Notes: generated from the sequence alone by a model not told the origin. Shown: positions 29,101 to 39,200, counted from the stretch's first letter. The stretch is 64,000 nt of DNA from Pyxidicoccus xibeiensis (GCF_024198175.1 NZ_JAJVKV010000002.1:186001-250000); one strand, 5' to 3'. Numbers and translations: made by a program.

Positions 29101-29526
29101 TTCGCGAAGGCGGACGGCGTGGTGCGCCAGACGGGCGACCTGATGCGAGAAATCTTCGCGCAGGAGGGCGGGCCCGGGGACTTCCTGGGCCACGTGGCCG
29201 GCGACGACTTCGTGTTCATCACCTCCACGGAGACGGTGGACCGCATCTGCCAGAAGGCGATTGAAACCTTCGACCGCATCATCCCGCTCTACTACGACCG
29301 GCAGGACCGGGAGCGCGGCCACATCGAGGCGGAGGACCGCTACGGTGAGAAGCGGCGCTTCCCCATCATGAGCGTGTCGGTGGTGGCGGTGATGACGGAC
29401 GGCTCGCAGGACCACGCCGAGCTGGCGCGGCGCGCGGCGGAGATGAAGAAGCGGGCCAAGGCCATCCTGGGCTCCGTCTTCCTGCGCAGTGACCGGGAGC
29501 AGGTGGTACGCTCCGTGGCCGGATGA
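26200..29526 (+). CDS. hybrid sensor kinase: REC-GAF-PAS-HK-REC-REC-GGDEF-like
   Basis: An 1108-residue soluble signalling protein. Domains: receiver 1 (5-120, phospho-site D55), GAF (about 145-300), PAS (305-425), HisKA with H433 in [10 protein letters not shown], HATPase (540-650, GTGLGLAIC), receiver 2 (674-785), receiver 3 (797-915, D847) and a GGDEF-like domain (930-1108). Receiver 2 has lost its acceptor (S724 in LVSVRLPD) and its acidic pair (IEGEPE), so it is a pseudo-receiver. The last domain reads AGDDF (1000-1004) instead of GGDEF, so c-di-GMP synthesis is doubtful. There is no membrane segment. The TTG start lies just after a -10-like TACAAT (26184-26189). It overlaps the next kinase gene by ATGA. 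Confidence 0.92.
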   Translation: MSEPRHTLLFVDDEADVLDILTRMFQRRYRVLTASSGTAALEILRRETVDVLVTDQRMPEMSGIELAATARAEGLDVTTLLLTGYTDPEDIIAAINRGQVYRYITKPWDVNDLLITVKNAVEFTQLRRDKERLIRQLHQRVEALFVLYEVSRASANDPASYDNIIDRVLIAVARVLPYDCGAALIAPDESRSVTLRLRCHGTVGEKALLGVKESMLGAYRKSSGLLLPEDRVITRVAGTTTQDATAATVYPSQLTVNLVAGGRPVGMLSLFSLRPDAFTEDDGVLLDVLANQTADAIQSLRSAEEEARHRMERMVESMADGVVLTDEKNDIVVMNPAARRLLQAGDDPEAHTTKMMEERLGFQPFHLVRGWEYSGSQILREEVKLFERHVQVTVTPVSDARGNLRGVCVVLRDITDQKRLEERKDEFVSMVSHELRTPLTSISGALDLVLNFMAGDINDRQRRYLSLAKDSTEKLNAIVDDLLDLSKFAKGRLRMNFEVAYLDELIQRVVEKYGPAFGEKRILVKPVLPRHPLRVLADPNRLNQVLNNLLNNAVKFTPEGGEVRVELHATSSLPGYVVVSCWNSGDPIAEDSLERIFDRFEQARTKANRTVRGTGLGLAICRNIVEAHGGRIWCEPCTDGVRFMAVLPTEPPPELRQDDGSEVPAQPRRKESRGRVLVIEGEPEVGFIAKALMAGRGYDVRLAFNAEEGLSSARKYHPDMVLVSVRLPDVDGLRLAEILRHDPETRRAPLLVTSAFDERQRAFRAGADAFLVRPLASDKLLATVDSLVRGRAGPAHGRVLVVDDDAKIALICREVLENIGFDVATAGSIEEGRRSLRERRPDVVLLDVTLPDGDGFVFLEEIKAERASGHISVIFISARAETSSKVRALKLGGDDYLTKPFDALELGARVESVMRRKEQELSASPTTQLPGSTAIEREVQRRLLARRPFAFCYLDLDNLKAYNDYYGFAKADGVVRQTGDLMREIFAQEGGPGDFLGHVAGDDFVFITSTETVDRICQKAIETFDRIIPLYYDRQDRERGHIEAEDRYGEKRRFPIMSVSVVAVMTDGSQDHAELARRAAEMKKRAKAILGSVFLRSDREQVVRSVAG

Positions 29527-31370
29527 GGCTCTACCAACAGCTCGTCCTCTTCATGCTGGCCGCGACGGTGCTTCCCCTCGCCGCGGTCGGCTTCCTATTG
29601 CTCTCGCGCGCCGAGGCCGAGCTGGCCGCGCGCATCGACGCCGAGCAGCGGGCCCAGGCCTCCGCCACCGCGGAGGCCGTGAGCGCCTCCCTGATGGAGG
29701 TGGTGGACGCGCTGGCCCGCTCGGCGGAGCTCATCGACTGGGAGTCCGCCAGCGAGGCGGAGACGGTGGGCGGCCTGCGGCTGCTCTACGGCCAGTCCAC
29801 GGCGGTGAGCGCGGTGCTGAAGCTGGACGCGGAGGGCCGGCCCCTGGGCTCGCCCGTCTTCCGCCCCCAGGCCTCGGACGGGCACCCGGCCTTCCGGGCC
29901 GAGGCGCTGGAGCGACTGGTGCGCTCGATGCCCGTGCAGACGCTGCGCGGCGGCGGCAAGGGGCAGGCCGCGCTGGGCAGTGCCTATGCACATGCGGAGG
30001 GCGAGCCGGCGGCGGTGGCCGTGGCGGTGAAGCTGGCGGAAGGAGAGAACGCGCCCTTCGCCCTGGCCGAGGTGGTCTTCACCGCGCTGGAGAGCGTGCT
30101 GGCGCGGCGCGCGGCCGGTGGGCTGGGCCGCATCGACCTGGTGGACGAGGACCGGCGCGTGCTGGCCAGCTCGGAGCCGGAGCGGCGCATGAAGACGCTG
30201 GCGCCGGAGCTGGCCGCGCCGCTGCTCACGCCCCCGGCCCAGCTGACGGAGCCCGTGCGCAGCTTCCGCGTGGAGTCGCCGGCCCGCCGGGTGAGCGTGG
30301 CGCGCGTGCCCCGGGGGCTGCGCTTCGACGTGGTGGTGGCCGTGGACGAGGCCACCGCGCTGGCGCCGGTGCGCGCCATGCGGCGCACCGTGCTGGCCTC
30401 CATCGGCGGCACCTTCCTGGTGCTGCTCGGGCTGGGCGCGCTCTTCACGCGCCGCCTCAACCGCCGGCTGGCGGACGTGGTGGAGGGCGCGGAGGCCTAC
30501 GGGCGCGGCGAGCTGGACCGGCGCGTGAAGGTGCAGGGCCAGGACGAGCTGAGCGAGCTGGCCACGACGTTCAACCGCATGGGCGCCGAGCTGGAGGCCG
30601 CGCGCTCCCGGCTGCTGCGGTGGAACGACGACCTGCGTGCCCGCGTGGACGAGGCCACCGCCGAGCTCAAGGGCGCCCAGGTCCAGTTGCTGGAGGCACA
30701 GAAGCTGGCCGCGGTGGGGCAGCTCGGCGCGGGCGTGGCGCACGAAATCAACAACCCGCTGGCCGGCATCCTCGGCAACGTGCAGCTGCTGATGCTGGAC
30801 CGCGGCTCCGCCGACCCCGATTTGGAGACGCTGCGGAAGATTGAGCAGAGCGCCAAGCGCTGCAAGGAGATCACCCAGAACCTGCTGCGCTTCTCCCAGC
30901 AGCGCGAGCGCGCGGAGCTGCGGCCGGTGGACCTCAACGCCGTGGTGCGCGACGCGCTCAGCCTCACCGAGCACCAGATCCGCGGCGACGGCATCACCCT
31001 CGTCACCGAGCTGGGCCAGGGGCTGGGCCGCGTGCGCGCGGACCCCGGGCACCTGTCCCAGGTGGTGCTGGCGCTCTTGTCCAACGCGCGCACGGCCATG
31101 CTGAAGACGCCCACGCGCTGCCTCACCCTGCGCACCGGCGAGCGGGACGGCCGGACCTTCCTCGAGGTGGAGGACACGGGCAAGGGCATCTCCCCGGACA
31201 TCCGCCCGCGAATCTTCGAGCCCTTCTTCACCACCAAGGACGTGTGGTCCAACGTGGGGTTGGGCCTCAGCGTCGTGTGGCGGGTGGTGACGGAGACGGG
31301 CGGTAGCATCGACGTGCGCTCGGAAGTAGGGCAGGGGACCTGCTTCACCGTGTTTCTGCCGAAGGCGTGA
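29523..31370 (+). CDS. membrane sensor histidine kinase with HAMP
   Basis: A 615-residue kinase. Transmembrane helix 1 lies at about 8-27 and a periplasmic sensor at ~28-285. Helix 2 (about 290-308, TFLVLLGLGALF) is followed by HAMP (310-365) and a coiled-coil linker. The phospho-acceptor is H407 in GVAHEINNPLAGILGN, the NtrB-like class. The ATPase domain has DTGKGISP and NVGLGLSVV. The ATG overlaps the upstream stop, so the two kinases are made together and probably act in one pathway; receiver 1 or 3 of the partner is a candidate target. Confidence 0.92.
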   Translation: MRLYQQLVLFMLAATVLPLAAVGFLLLSRAEAELAARIDAEQRAQASATAEAVSASLMEVVDALARSAELIDWESASEAETVGGLRLLYGQSTAVSAVLKLDAEGRPLGSPVFRPQASDGHPAFRAEALERLVRSMPVQTLRGGGKGQAALGSAYAHAEGEPAAVAVAVKLAEGENAPFALAEVVFTALESVLARRAAGGLGRIDLVDEDRRVLASSEPERRMKTLAPELAAPLLTPPAQLTEPVRSFRVESPARRVSVARVPRGLRFDVVVAVDEATALAPVRAMRRTVLASIGGTFLVLLGLGALFTRRLNRRLADVVEGAEAYGRGELDRRVKVQGQDELSELATTFNRMGAELEAARSRLLRWNDDLRARVDEATAELKGAQVQLLEAQKLAAVGQLGAGVAHEINNPLAGILGNVQLLMLDRGSADPDLETLRKIEQSAKRCKEITQNLLRFSQQRERAELRPVDLNAVVRDALSLTEHQIRGDGITLVTELGQGLGRVRADPGHLSQVVLALLSNARTAMLKTPTRCLTLRTGERDGRTFLEVEDTGKGISPDIRPRIFEPFFTTKDVWSNVGLGLSVVWRVVTETGGSIDVRSEVGQGTCFTVFLPKA

Positions 31371-31407
31371 GCGGCTGCACGGGGTGTGATACCAAGCAAG
31401 GCGTCCC

Positions 31408-32376
31408 ATGGCTGACCCTCGCGCCCCCCGACGCCAGACGCCCTTCCTGGTCGGCCTCGTGCTGATCCTCGCGGCGCTGCCGCTGGGGTGGTTCGTGTTC
31501 CTGCGCGAGCCGCCCCCGCCACCCCCGCCTCCGCTGCCGCCCGTCGCCGTGGCGCCGCCCGTGGCGAAGCGGCCGCTGGTGCTGGAGTTCACCGAGGTGT
31601 CCGGCACCGTGGAGGTGCTGCAACCGGATGGCGCCTGGCGCGCGGCAACCGTAGGCACCTCGTTGCGCCGCGACGAGAAGGTGCGCACCCAGGACGGCTC
31701 GTACGCCATGCTCATCGGCGGCGAGGCCGTGGAGATTCGCATGGACCCCGGCACGGAGATCTCCGTGGAGGAGCTGACCGAGTCCGTGTCCCGCCTGCTG
31801 CTGGCGCGCGGTATGGCCACGGCCGTGGTGAAGTCCGGCAAGCGCCACACCTTCGAGGTGAAGGCGGCCAACGCCGACGCCGTGGCCACCCTGGAGCAGG
31901 GCGGCGCGTTCACCATGAGCAACAACGGCACGGGCACCGTGGCCGTGGGCACGCGCGAGGGTGAGGTCACCCTCGTCGGCCAGGGCAAGGTCGTCATCGT
32001 CCGCGCGGGCCAGCAGGCCGTCATCCGGCCCGGCCAGGCCCCGTCCGAGCCCGCCGCCGTCCCGGGCAGCCTGCTCCTCAAGGTGGACTGGCCCGGAGAG
32101 CGCACGCGGCGCGAGCGCGAGCTGGTGGTGCGCGGGCAGACCGAGCCCGGCAGCCGCGTGGAAGTCGACGGCGTCACCCTCATCCCCGACGCCCAGGGCC
32201 ACTTCGAGCGCAAGGTGGCGCTGCGCGAGGGCCGCAACACGGTGGATGTCCGCGCCGTCGGAGTGGGGCGTATTGAACAGAGGGACCGGCAGGACGTGGT
32301 CGTCGACACCACGCCTCCCGCCCTGAAGACGGACACGCAGGACATCTGGAATCAGGCAAACGACGCTTCCCCCTAG
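31408..32376 (+). CDS. membrane-anchored FecR-domain protein
   Basis: A 322-residue protein. The N-terminal cytoplasmic stub is followed by one transmembrane helix (about 12-31) and a Pro-rich spacer. A FecR-type domain lies at ~50-215 (SLRRDEKVRTQDGSYAMLIGG, GTREGEVTLVGQGK), and a C-terminal Ig-like module at ~220-300 (VRGQTEPGSRVEVDG). FecR domains act as envelope sensors or peptidoglycan-linked scaffolds, but here no sigma factor is adjacent. It lies 37 bases after the kinase gene. Confidence 0.8.
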   Translation: MADPRAPRRQTPFLVGLVLILAALPLGWFVFLREPPPPPPPPLPPVAVAPPVAKRPLVLEFTEVSGTVEVLQPDGAWRAATVGTSLRRDEKVRTQDGSYAMLIGGEAVEIRMDPGTEISVEELTESVSRLLLARGMATAVVKSGKRHTFEVKAANADAVATLEQGGAFTMSNNGTGTVAVGTREGEVTLVGQGKVVIVRAGQQAVIRPGQAPSEPAAVPGSLLLKVDWPGERTRRERELVVRGQTEPGSRVEVDGVTLIPDAQGHFERKVALREGRNTVDVRAVGVGRIEQRDRQDVVVDTTPPALKTDTQDIWNQANDASP

Positions 32377-32404
32377 AAGCCCGGCGGACGAGCGTGCGAT
32401 CGCC

Positions 32405-32434
32405 TTGACCCCCGGCGACGGGGCTCCCTAGAGT
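32405..32434 (+). promoter_or_regulatory. sigma-70-type promoter for the exported-protein operon
   Basis: TTGACC (32405-32410), 18 bases, TAGAGT (32429-32434). The predicted transcription start is near 32441. That would put the riboswitch-like sequence at the very 5' end of a ~176-base leader. Confidence 0.6.
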
Positions 32435-32444
32435 GGCGTCTCGA

Positions 32445-32540
32445 CGTTCCTGTTCAAGGGCAATCCAGGGCGAAAGCCTTGGTGCGCAAAGCCGCGGGGC
32501 CTGAAGTACGGCCGGCCGTGACCGCCGTGGGAAGCCAGCA
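32445..32540 (+). ncRNA. GEMM-I (c-di-GMP-I) riboswitch
   Basis: The sequence reads as the GEMM-I core. AAGGGCAATCC (32456-32466) is followed by a stem AGGGC/GCCTT capped by a GAAA tetraloop (32472-32475). The invariant GCGCAAAGCC (32484-32493) and GGGGCCTGAAG come next. A second stem has ACGG/CCGT (32508-32519), and 3' GTGGGAAGCC can pair back to the 5' GTTCC. The order and spacing match the Vibrio Vc2 aptamer, including the tetraloop and its receptor-side stem. The position equivalent to G20 is G, which favours c-di-GMP over cGAMP. The ribosome site GGGAGG is at 32602-32607. Hairpins between 32541 and 32583 could form the expression platform. Confidence 0.85.
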
Positions 32541-32616
32541 CCGGATTCTCCGGGGCCCACAGTGCCTTGTGCGGGGCGTGGGTCGTCGTCTCGGAGTCTC
32601 CGGGAGGTCGTTTCCG

Positions 32617-34308
32617 ATGCTGCGGACACTGGCCCTGGCTTGCTGCCTGAGTTCCTCGCTGTCGCCCGCCTTCGCGCAGGTGACGGCTCGCCCCATCACC
32701 GGTACCCGGAAGGTCGTCAACGGGGGGCCGGGAGACCAGACGGACCCGCACGTGAGCGGCGCCCTGGTGGCCTACACCAACGAGGCCCGGGGCCAGAGCG
32801 AGATTCGCTACCACGACCTGGTGACGGGCCAGGACGCGGCCATTCCCAACAACGGCGCCTTCGACTTCGTGTCGGACGTGGGCAGCGGGACGGTGGTGTT
32901 CACCCGCGTGAGCTCCGCGAGCGCCATCTACGCCTTCGACGTGGCGGGCGCCGAGTCCGGTCCGGTGGAGATTGCCCCCGAGGAGGGCAGCAGCCGGCGG
33001 GCCGCGGTGATCGGCGGCCGCACGGTGGCGTGGCAGGACTTCGGCTACACCGGTGACACGCTGCAGCCGGAGGTGGCCGCGTACGACCTGGACCGGGGCA
33101 CCCTCACCCGGCTCACGAATGACGGCCTGCAGGACCGCACCCCGGCGGTGGCCCCCGACGGGCGCACGGTGGTCTGGGCCAAGTGCGACGGGCAGGGGCT
33201 GGGCTGCGACATCTGGCAGGCGGCGTGGAACGGCACGGGCTTCAACGCCCTGCGGCTCACCGGCACCGAGGGCGAGGAGTCCCAGCCGGACACCAACGGC
33301 CAGGTGGTGGTGTACGCCAGCACGCGCGCGGTGGAGGGCGTGATGGACCGCGACATCTACTGGAAGCCCGTGGGCGGCGGCGCCGAGCAGCGGCTGGCCC
33401 TGCCCGGGCTGGACGCCAACCCCAGCATCAGCGGCTCGCTGGTGGCCTTCGAGCGCAGGGACCCCCTCAAGAACGACTTCGACATCGTCGTCTACGACCT
33501 GCGCACGCAGCTCCTGTACACGCTGACGAGCTCGCCGGAGAACGAGAACCTCAATGACCTGAGCGTGGCCCCGGACGGCACGGCGCGGGTGGTGTGGACG
33601 GTGCCGGAGAACGGCGACTTCAACGTGCACTCCTTCACCTTCAAGGCGCCGGAGCAGCCGTCCTGCCAGCAGCCCAAGGAGGGCCGGATTCCCGCGGACG
33701 TCTGCGCCAACCCCGGGGACTGGCCGCTGGTGGCCACGCTGGACGTGACGCGCAACCTCAACGAGCCCGAGTGCGCGGCGCTGGACTTCCCGGCCTCGGG
33801 CTACGGCGCGCTGTGTGTGGACAACGGCCATACCGGCGTGCGCGCCACGTCCGGCCGGGTGTTGCTCAACGGCCACGAGAAGGTCAGCCCCGCCCACTTC
33901 CGGCAGGGCTCCTCCACCATCGCCGTGGGCGTCGTCTTCGATGGCGACAACGCGATGAACGCGACGATCTCCGGAAAAGCCGGAAGTGCGTACCGCATCC
34001 GTGTCTACACCCCGCCGCCGCAGTGCGAGCCGTCGGGGGACGTGCCCGAGCCGCCGGCGCCGGGGGAGGAGGTCATCGCCGGAAGGCATGTTCCGCCCGT
34101 GGCGCTCCGGGCCGCGACGGTGTCATCCGTGACCTTCATTCCCGAGGGCGCTGTGCGTGGCGGCCCTGTTCCGGGCGGGTGCAGCACGTCTGGTGGCTCT
34201 GTCGCGTTGATGGGACTGATGGCGGTGGCGCTGTGGCTGGTGAGGCCCCGGCGCGAAGCCGTGCGCGTGGTGCGGAAGGAACTTCGGCGCAGAGCCGGGG
34301 GACTGTAG
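32617..34308 (+). CDS. secreted beta-propeller protein with MYXO-CTERM-like tail
   Basis: A 563-residue protein with a signal peptide ending AFAQ. Repeats like those of TolB propellers cover ~30-340 (GRTVAWQDF, DRTPAVAPDGRTVVWAK, QPDTNGQVVVYAST). A C-terminal beta domain (about 350-480) is followed by a MYXO-CTERM-like signal: GGCSTSGG, a hydrophobic helix, then an Arg-rich tail. MYXO-CTERM proteins are thought to be cleaved and surface-anchored by myxosortase; the tail here is longer than usual. The ATG at 32617 (GGGAGG upstream) is right. A GTG at 32479 keeps the frame open but would translate the riboswitch. Confidence 0.85.
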   Translation: MLRTLALACCLSSSLSPAFAQVTARPITGTRKVVNGGPGDQTDPHVSGALVAYTNEARGQSEIRYHDLVTGQDAAIPNNGAFDFVSDVGSGTVVFTRVSSASAIYAFDVAGAESGPVEIAPEEGSSRRAAVIGGRTVAWQDFGYTGDTLQPEVAAYDLDRGTLTRLTNDGLQDRTPAVAPDGRTVVWAKCDGQGLGCDIWQAAWNGTGFNALRLTGTEGEESQPDTNGQVVVYASTRAVEGVMDRDIYWKPVGGGAEQRLALPGLDANPSISGSLVAFERRDPLKNDFDIVVYDLRTQLLYTLTSSPENENLNDLSVAPDGTARVVWTVPENGDFNVHSFTFKAPEQPSCQQPKEGRIPADVCANPGDWPLVATLDVTRNLNEPECAALDFPASGYGALCVDNGHTGVRATSGRVLLNGHEKVSPAHFRQGSSTIAVGVVFDGDNAMNATISGKAGSAYRIRVYTPPPQCEPSGDVPEPPAPGEEVIAGRHVPPVALRAATVSSVTFIPEGAVRGGPVPGGCSTSGGSVALMGLMAVALWLVRPRREAVRVVRKELRRRAGGL

Positions 34309-34319
34309 AGTTACAGGGC

Positions 34320-36239
34320 CTGAACCGGTTCCTCCTCTCAGCCCTGCTGTTGCTGTGCGCCCCGGCCTGGGCGGACACGCTCGAGATCCTCGGGCCGTCG
34401 TCCGCCGTGGCTCCGGATGGCTTTCCCGTGGCGCTGGTGAGGAAGGACGCCGCGGGGACGCCGGTGCCGGTGGGCGCGCCCGCGGTGGTGGCGGAGGGCG
34501 CGGAGCTGCGCGAGGGCCCCGAGCAGCCGCCGCTGCGCACCTTCGTGGTGGTGCCGCGGCCGGGCGCGCGGGACGTGGTGGTGAGCGCGCGCGTGGATGG
34601 CCTGGAGACGCGGGCGCGCTACGTGCTCGGCCCGCCGGCCACCGAGGTGCGGCTGGCGCTGGAACCGCCCGCGCCGGTGAAGGGCCGGGACAAGGAAGCG
34701 CTGCTCACCGTGCGGATGGTGCGGCCGGACGGCGCCGAGGACGACAGCGGCGCGCCGCCCGTGGTGCGCGCCAGCATCGGCCGCGTGGAGGCGCTGGAGC
34801 GCACCGGGCCCGGCACGTACCGCGCCCGCTACGTGCTGCCGGACACGCGCTACCCGGAGGTGGCCATCCTGGTGGCGTTCTCCGCGTGGCCCAGCCCGCA
34901 GTCCATCCATGGCGCGTACGGGCGTGTGCTCGTCCCGCTGGCCGCGTCGGTGACGCTGCCGGGCACCACGGAGCCGGACGCGCAGATCTCCATCGACATC
35001 GCGGGCAGGAGCTTCGGCCCGGTGGCGGCGGGGCCGGAGGGCCGCTTCCGGCTGCCCATCATCGTCCCGCCGGGACACCGCTTCGGGCAGGGCCGCGTGG
35101 TGGACCGGGTGGGCAACGTGCGGCGCATGCCCATCGACCTGCAGCTGCCGCCCACGGATGGCCTCGCGTGCGTGCTGCAACCGCAGCGGCTGCCGGCGGA
35201 CGGCGCGTCGCAGGCCCGGCTGGTGTGCGCCACGAGTGACCCCCTGGGCCGGCCAGTGGAGGACGCGCGGGTGACGGCCCAGGCGCGCCACGGCACCCTG
35301 CGCGGTCCGGTGCGCGCCGAAGGAGGCCTGCTGGAGTGGCGCTACACGGCGCCTCGCGCGCTGGCGGCGGAGGAGCGCCTCGAGGCGCTGTGGCCCCAGC
35401 GCGGCTCGCGCGAGGCGCCGGCGCTCCAATTGGTGCAGGGCCCGGTGGCGGAGGTGGGCGTGGCCGTGTCGGACGCGCTGATCCACTACGGCTCCCAGGC
35501 TACGCTCAAGGTGACGACGCGCGACGCCTTCTCCCGGCCGCGCCCCGGGGCGGTCCTGGACCTCCATGCGGCGGTGGGGACCTTCTCGCCGCCGGTGGAG
35601 TCGCCGCCGGGCACCTTCACCAGCACCTGGACGCCGCCTGAGTCGGGCGTGGCGGCCGAGGTGGCGCCGACGGTACGCGCCTGGGGGCCGGCGGGGAGCG
35701 AGCCCGCGCGCATCTCCGTGTGGCGCGAGGGCGGTGTCCTGTTCGCGGGCGTGGCGGACCTGGCGGGCCTGCCGGTGCCGTCGCAGCCGCTGCGCGTGGA
35801 CGGGCAGCCGGTGGTGACGGGCGTGGATGGCACGCTGCGCCTCGGGGCGCTCCGGCCCGGCAGGCTGGAGGTGGCGCATGGCGTGTGGCCGGGCCTGGCC
35901 CAGACAGTCCATGTGCTCGGCGTGGAGGGCCCGGTCTTCCCGCTGGGGACGGCCCTCGTCCCCGGCGCGGTGTCGCAGCGGGTGCGGCTGGCGCCCGAGG
36001 TGCCGGTGAACGTGCGGCTGAAGGTGGAGGGCACCCGCGTGACGTACTGGGTGGAGGACCCGCGCGGCCGGGTGCTGGAGGGACGCAGGGTGCACGTGGC
36101 GCTGTCCGCCGGCGAGCGCGTGGACGAAGAGGTCCGCGACGGGCGCACCTCCTTCACCGTGCGCGCCGCAGGGCCGGTGGGCGTCTCCGTCGCGGACGTG
36201 AAGACGGGCGTCACCGCCCTGGCCGAGGTGCGGCCTTGA
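34320..36239 (+). CDS. exported multi-Ig-domain protein
   Basis: About 639 residues with a signal peptide (LLSALLLLCAPAWA). Successive Ig-like or invasin-like beta modules follow: VRLALEPPAPVKGRDKEALL, a Pro/Asp-rich module ASVTLPGTTEPDAQISIDIAG, and an SdrD/Big-1-like SQARLVCATSDPLGRPVEDARV. A final VNVRLKVEGTRV segment closes the chain. No enzyme motif or anchor is visible. No ATG, GTG or TTG fits directly before the signal peptide; CTG at 34320 is the best-placed start, with an alternative GTG about 90 bases upstream inside the previous gene. It lies 11 bases after its neighbour and overlaps the next gene. Confidence 0.75.
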   Translation: MNRFLLSALLLLCAPAWADTLEILGPSSAVAPDGFPVALVRKDAAGTPVPVGAPAVVAEGAELREGPEQPPLRTFVVVPRPGARDVVVSARVDGLETRARYVLGPPATEVRLALEPPAPVKGRDKEALLTVRMVRPDGAEDDSGAPPVVRASIGRVEALERTGPGTYRARYVLPDTRYPEVAILVAFSAWPSPQSIHGAYGRVLVPLAASVTLPGTTEPDAQISIDIAGRSFGPVAAGPEGRFRLPIIVPPGHRFGQGRVVDRVGNVRRMPIDLQLPPTDGLACVLQPQRLPADGASQARLVCATSDPLGRPVEDARVTAQARHGTLRGPVRAEGGLLEWRYTAPRALAAEERLEALWPQRGSREAPALQLVQGPVAEVGVAVSDALIHYGSQATLKVTTRDAFSRPRPGAVLDLHAAVGTFSPPVESPPGTFTSTWTPPESGVAAEVAPTVRAWGPAGSEPARISVWREGGVLFAGVADLAGLPVPSQPLRVDGQPVVTGVDGTLRLGALRPGRLEVAHGVWPGLAQTVHVLGVEGPVFPLGTALVPGAVSQRVRLAPEVPVNVRLKVEGTRVTYWVEDPRGRVLEGRRVHVALSAGERVDEEVRDGRTSFTVRAAGPVGVSVADVKTGVTALAEVRP

Positions 36240-39200
36240 GGCGCGTGGCGCGGTGGCTCGGCGTCGCGCTGCTGCTGCCCCTGTCCGTGGGCGCGCAGGG
36301 GCTGACGGCGGACGTGGCCTCGCTGGCGTCCTCGCTCGCCGGCCGGGTGTGCCAGGACGTGAATGGCGACGGCCGCTGTGCTCCGGAGGAGCCGGGGCTG
36401 GCGGGCGTGAGGCTGGTGCTGAGCACCGGCCGCGAGGTGCGCACGGATGCCCGCGGGCGCTACCACGTCAACGGCGTGGACGCGCGTGTGCCGGATGCGA
36501 CGGGGGGCGTGCACCTGCGTCCGGGCCGCCAGCGGGTGAAGGTGGACGCGCGCTCGCTGCCGGCCGGCAGCCGGGTGAGCCCGGAGGCCGCCACGGTGGA
36601 GGTGCCGTGGGGCGCCGTCGCCCTCCAGGACTTCGCCGTGCGCGGGCAGACGACGGTGGCGCCGCCGGTGGTGCTCTCCTACGACGCGGCGCCGCCGGTG
36701 GCGGAGCTGGTGGCGGGGGAGGGCGCGGTGCGCTTCCAGGTGGCCGGACAGGCCGGGCCGGGAGACCGCGTCGTCGTGGCGGGCGTGGAGGCGGCGGTCG
36801 ATGCGAGGGGCGCCTGGCGCGCGCTCGTGCCGCTGGTGAGCGGAGAGAATCTATTGGCCATCACCGCCACGGCGCCCGACGGCGCGGTGCGCCTGTTCCG
36901 CCAGCGCGTGGACGTGGTGCGCCGCGACAGCGGGTGGCTGGTGGCGCCCCGGCCGATGGAGCCCACGGGCTCGCTCCAGCTTCCGGCGGGACGGGACGAG
37001 CCGGTGGCCAGCGGCAGCACCCGGCTGCGCGTGGAGGCTCCGGAAGGCACGCGCGTGCGCACGCCGAAGGGCGAGCAGGTGGTGGGGCCCGAGGGCCGTG
37101 TCGAGGTGCCCGTGGTGCTGGAGCCGGGCCGCAACGCGGTGCCACTCCAGCTGGAGGTGCCGGGCGAGCCGCCCCGGAAGGAGACGCTGGAGATTGCCGC
37201 GACGGCGCGCCCCTTCGCCGTGGGCCTGCTGGACGTGGAGGCCACCTGGGCGCCCGCGGACGGAGACGTGCAGCTTCGCGGACGGGGCTCCGCGCACGCC
37301 GAGCTGCGGCTGGGGGACGTGGAGCTGGTGGGCGAGCTGGACCTGCGCGACACGGACGGCCGGACGCTGAATGGCGCCAGCCTGCCGGACTGGCTGCGCC
37401 CTCGCGTGCCGGAGCGCTTCGAGCGCGCGCCGGACCTGGACCTCACGCCCGCCGAGTGGGGCGACGACTCGGTGTCGCTGACACCCAACGCAGCGGAGGG
37501 GCGGCTGCGGCTGGAGGCCCGGCACGAGGCGCTCGGCCGCGCGGGCCTGGGCACGTACCGGGCGCTGATGCAGGACCGCGAGGTGGGCCGCTACCACCGG
37601 CCCCTCTTCGGCCCCTACGCGGAGCTGCGCACGGGCCCGGAGCAGGACACGACGACGGCGCGCGCGGGCCTGGAGGCCTTCGGTGGGAGCCTGGCGGACC
37701 CCAGCCGGCTGCTGGCCGCGGTGCCCGCGCACGAGGAGCTGCGCGCCACCGGCGGCAGCCTCTACTACCTGGGCACGGGCTCGGTGGCGGAGGGCTCGGA
37801 GCTGCTGCGCGTGGAGGTTCGCGACGGCGTCACCGGCCTGCCGCTGGCGGAGCGGCACCTGGTTCGCGGGCGCGACTACGACCTCGACTACTTCTCCGGC
37901 CGCATCCTCCTGGCGCGTCCGCTGTCCTTCCTCGCGGGCGACGCCTGGCTGCGCACCGACGCGCTGACGGAGTCTCCGGAGCCGGTGCTGGTGGCGGACT
38001 ACGCCGCGCTGCGCGTGTCGGACGCGCGGGACGCCGCGGGCGGCGAGGTGTGGGCCGAGCTGAAGGGCACGCGCCTGGGCCTGGCCGCGGTGCGCGAGGG
38101 GCGTGACGGCCGCCCGTATACGCTCTACTCCGGACGGGCGAGCGCGAAGGTGGGGGCGTACTCGCTGCTGGCGGAGGCGGCGTCCAGTCGGGGCTCGGCG
38201 GTGGAGTCGGGCCTCTTCGGCGTGTCGGACGACGGCGGCCTCAGCTTCCTCCGCCCCGCCCCGGGAGCGCTGGAGACGCGGGGCGAGGCGCTGACGCTGC
38301 GCGTGCGCGGCCCTGGCCCGCTGGGCGGTGGAGGCTCGGTGGACGCGGCCTTCCGCCTGCGCGGGAAGGGCTTCTCGGACGGGGCGCACTCGGAGGCGAC
38401 GCGCTTCCGCCAGAGCTCGCTGCGCGTGCGCCAGCCCCTGGGCCGCCTCGGCCTGACGCTGCTGGCGGATGAGCGCCGCTCGGCCGACCCGCGCGAGCCC
38501 TTCCTGGACACGCCCTTCTCGGCGCGCACGCTGGGCGCGGGCGTGGGCTGGGAGGAGGCGCGCTGGGGCGTGCAGTTGGAGGTGCGCGACTCGCGGCTGA
38601 GCGCGGCCGAGGTGGCGGGCGCGGGCCCGGCGCTCTTCGGGGGCCGCACGTCCGCGGGCGTGGCGGGCACCTGGCGCGCGTTCGAGCGCGTGGCGCTGCG
38701 CGCGGCGCACCGGCACGCGCTGGCGCTGCACGGCGAGGGGCCGGGGCGGGTGGACGACACCTTCAGCTCGGCGGGCGTGGACGTGGACGTGTCGAAGGAC
38801 ACGCGGGTGGGCGTGCATGGCGGCTGGGGGCCGGAGCTGGGCCCGCGCGCGTGGGCCAACGTGGAGTCGCGTAGCGGGCAGGAGGTGTACTACGGCGGCT
38901 ACTCGGTGGACGTGGACGGGCCGGACTTCGGCGCGGGCCGCACGCTGACGGGGGCGCGCACCGAGCTGCCCGACAGCGGCACCGCCCTCTTCGTGGAGGA
39001 CGTGGGCGCGCATGACGCCACCTCCGTGCGGCTGGCTCGCGCGGTGGGCCTCCAGCAGAAAGTCACCGGCGGCTTCAGCGTGGGCGCGCGCTACGAGCGC
39101 GGCGTGCGCAGCCTGCTGGACGTGGACCCGCCGCTGGAGCGGGACGCGGCCGGCGTCTTCGGACAGCTCGTGCTGGAGCGCCTGCGGCTGGACGGCCGGG

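Noticed and set aside
32479-32616. N-terminal extension of the propeller protein from a GTG at 32479
   Set aside because: It would translate the riboswitch aptamer. The ATG at 32617 has a good ribosome site and opens directly into a signal peptide.
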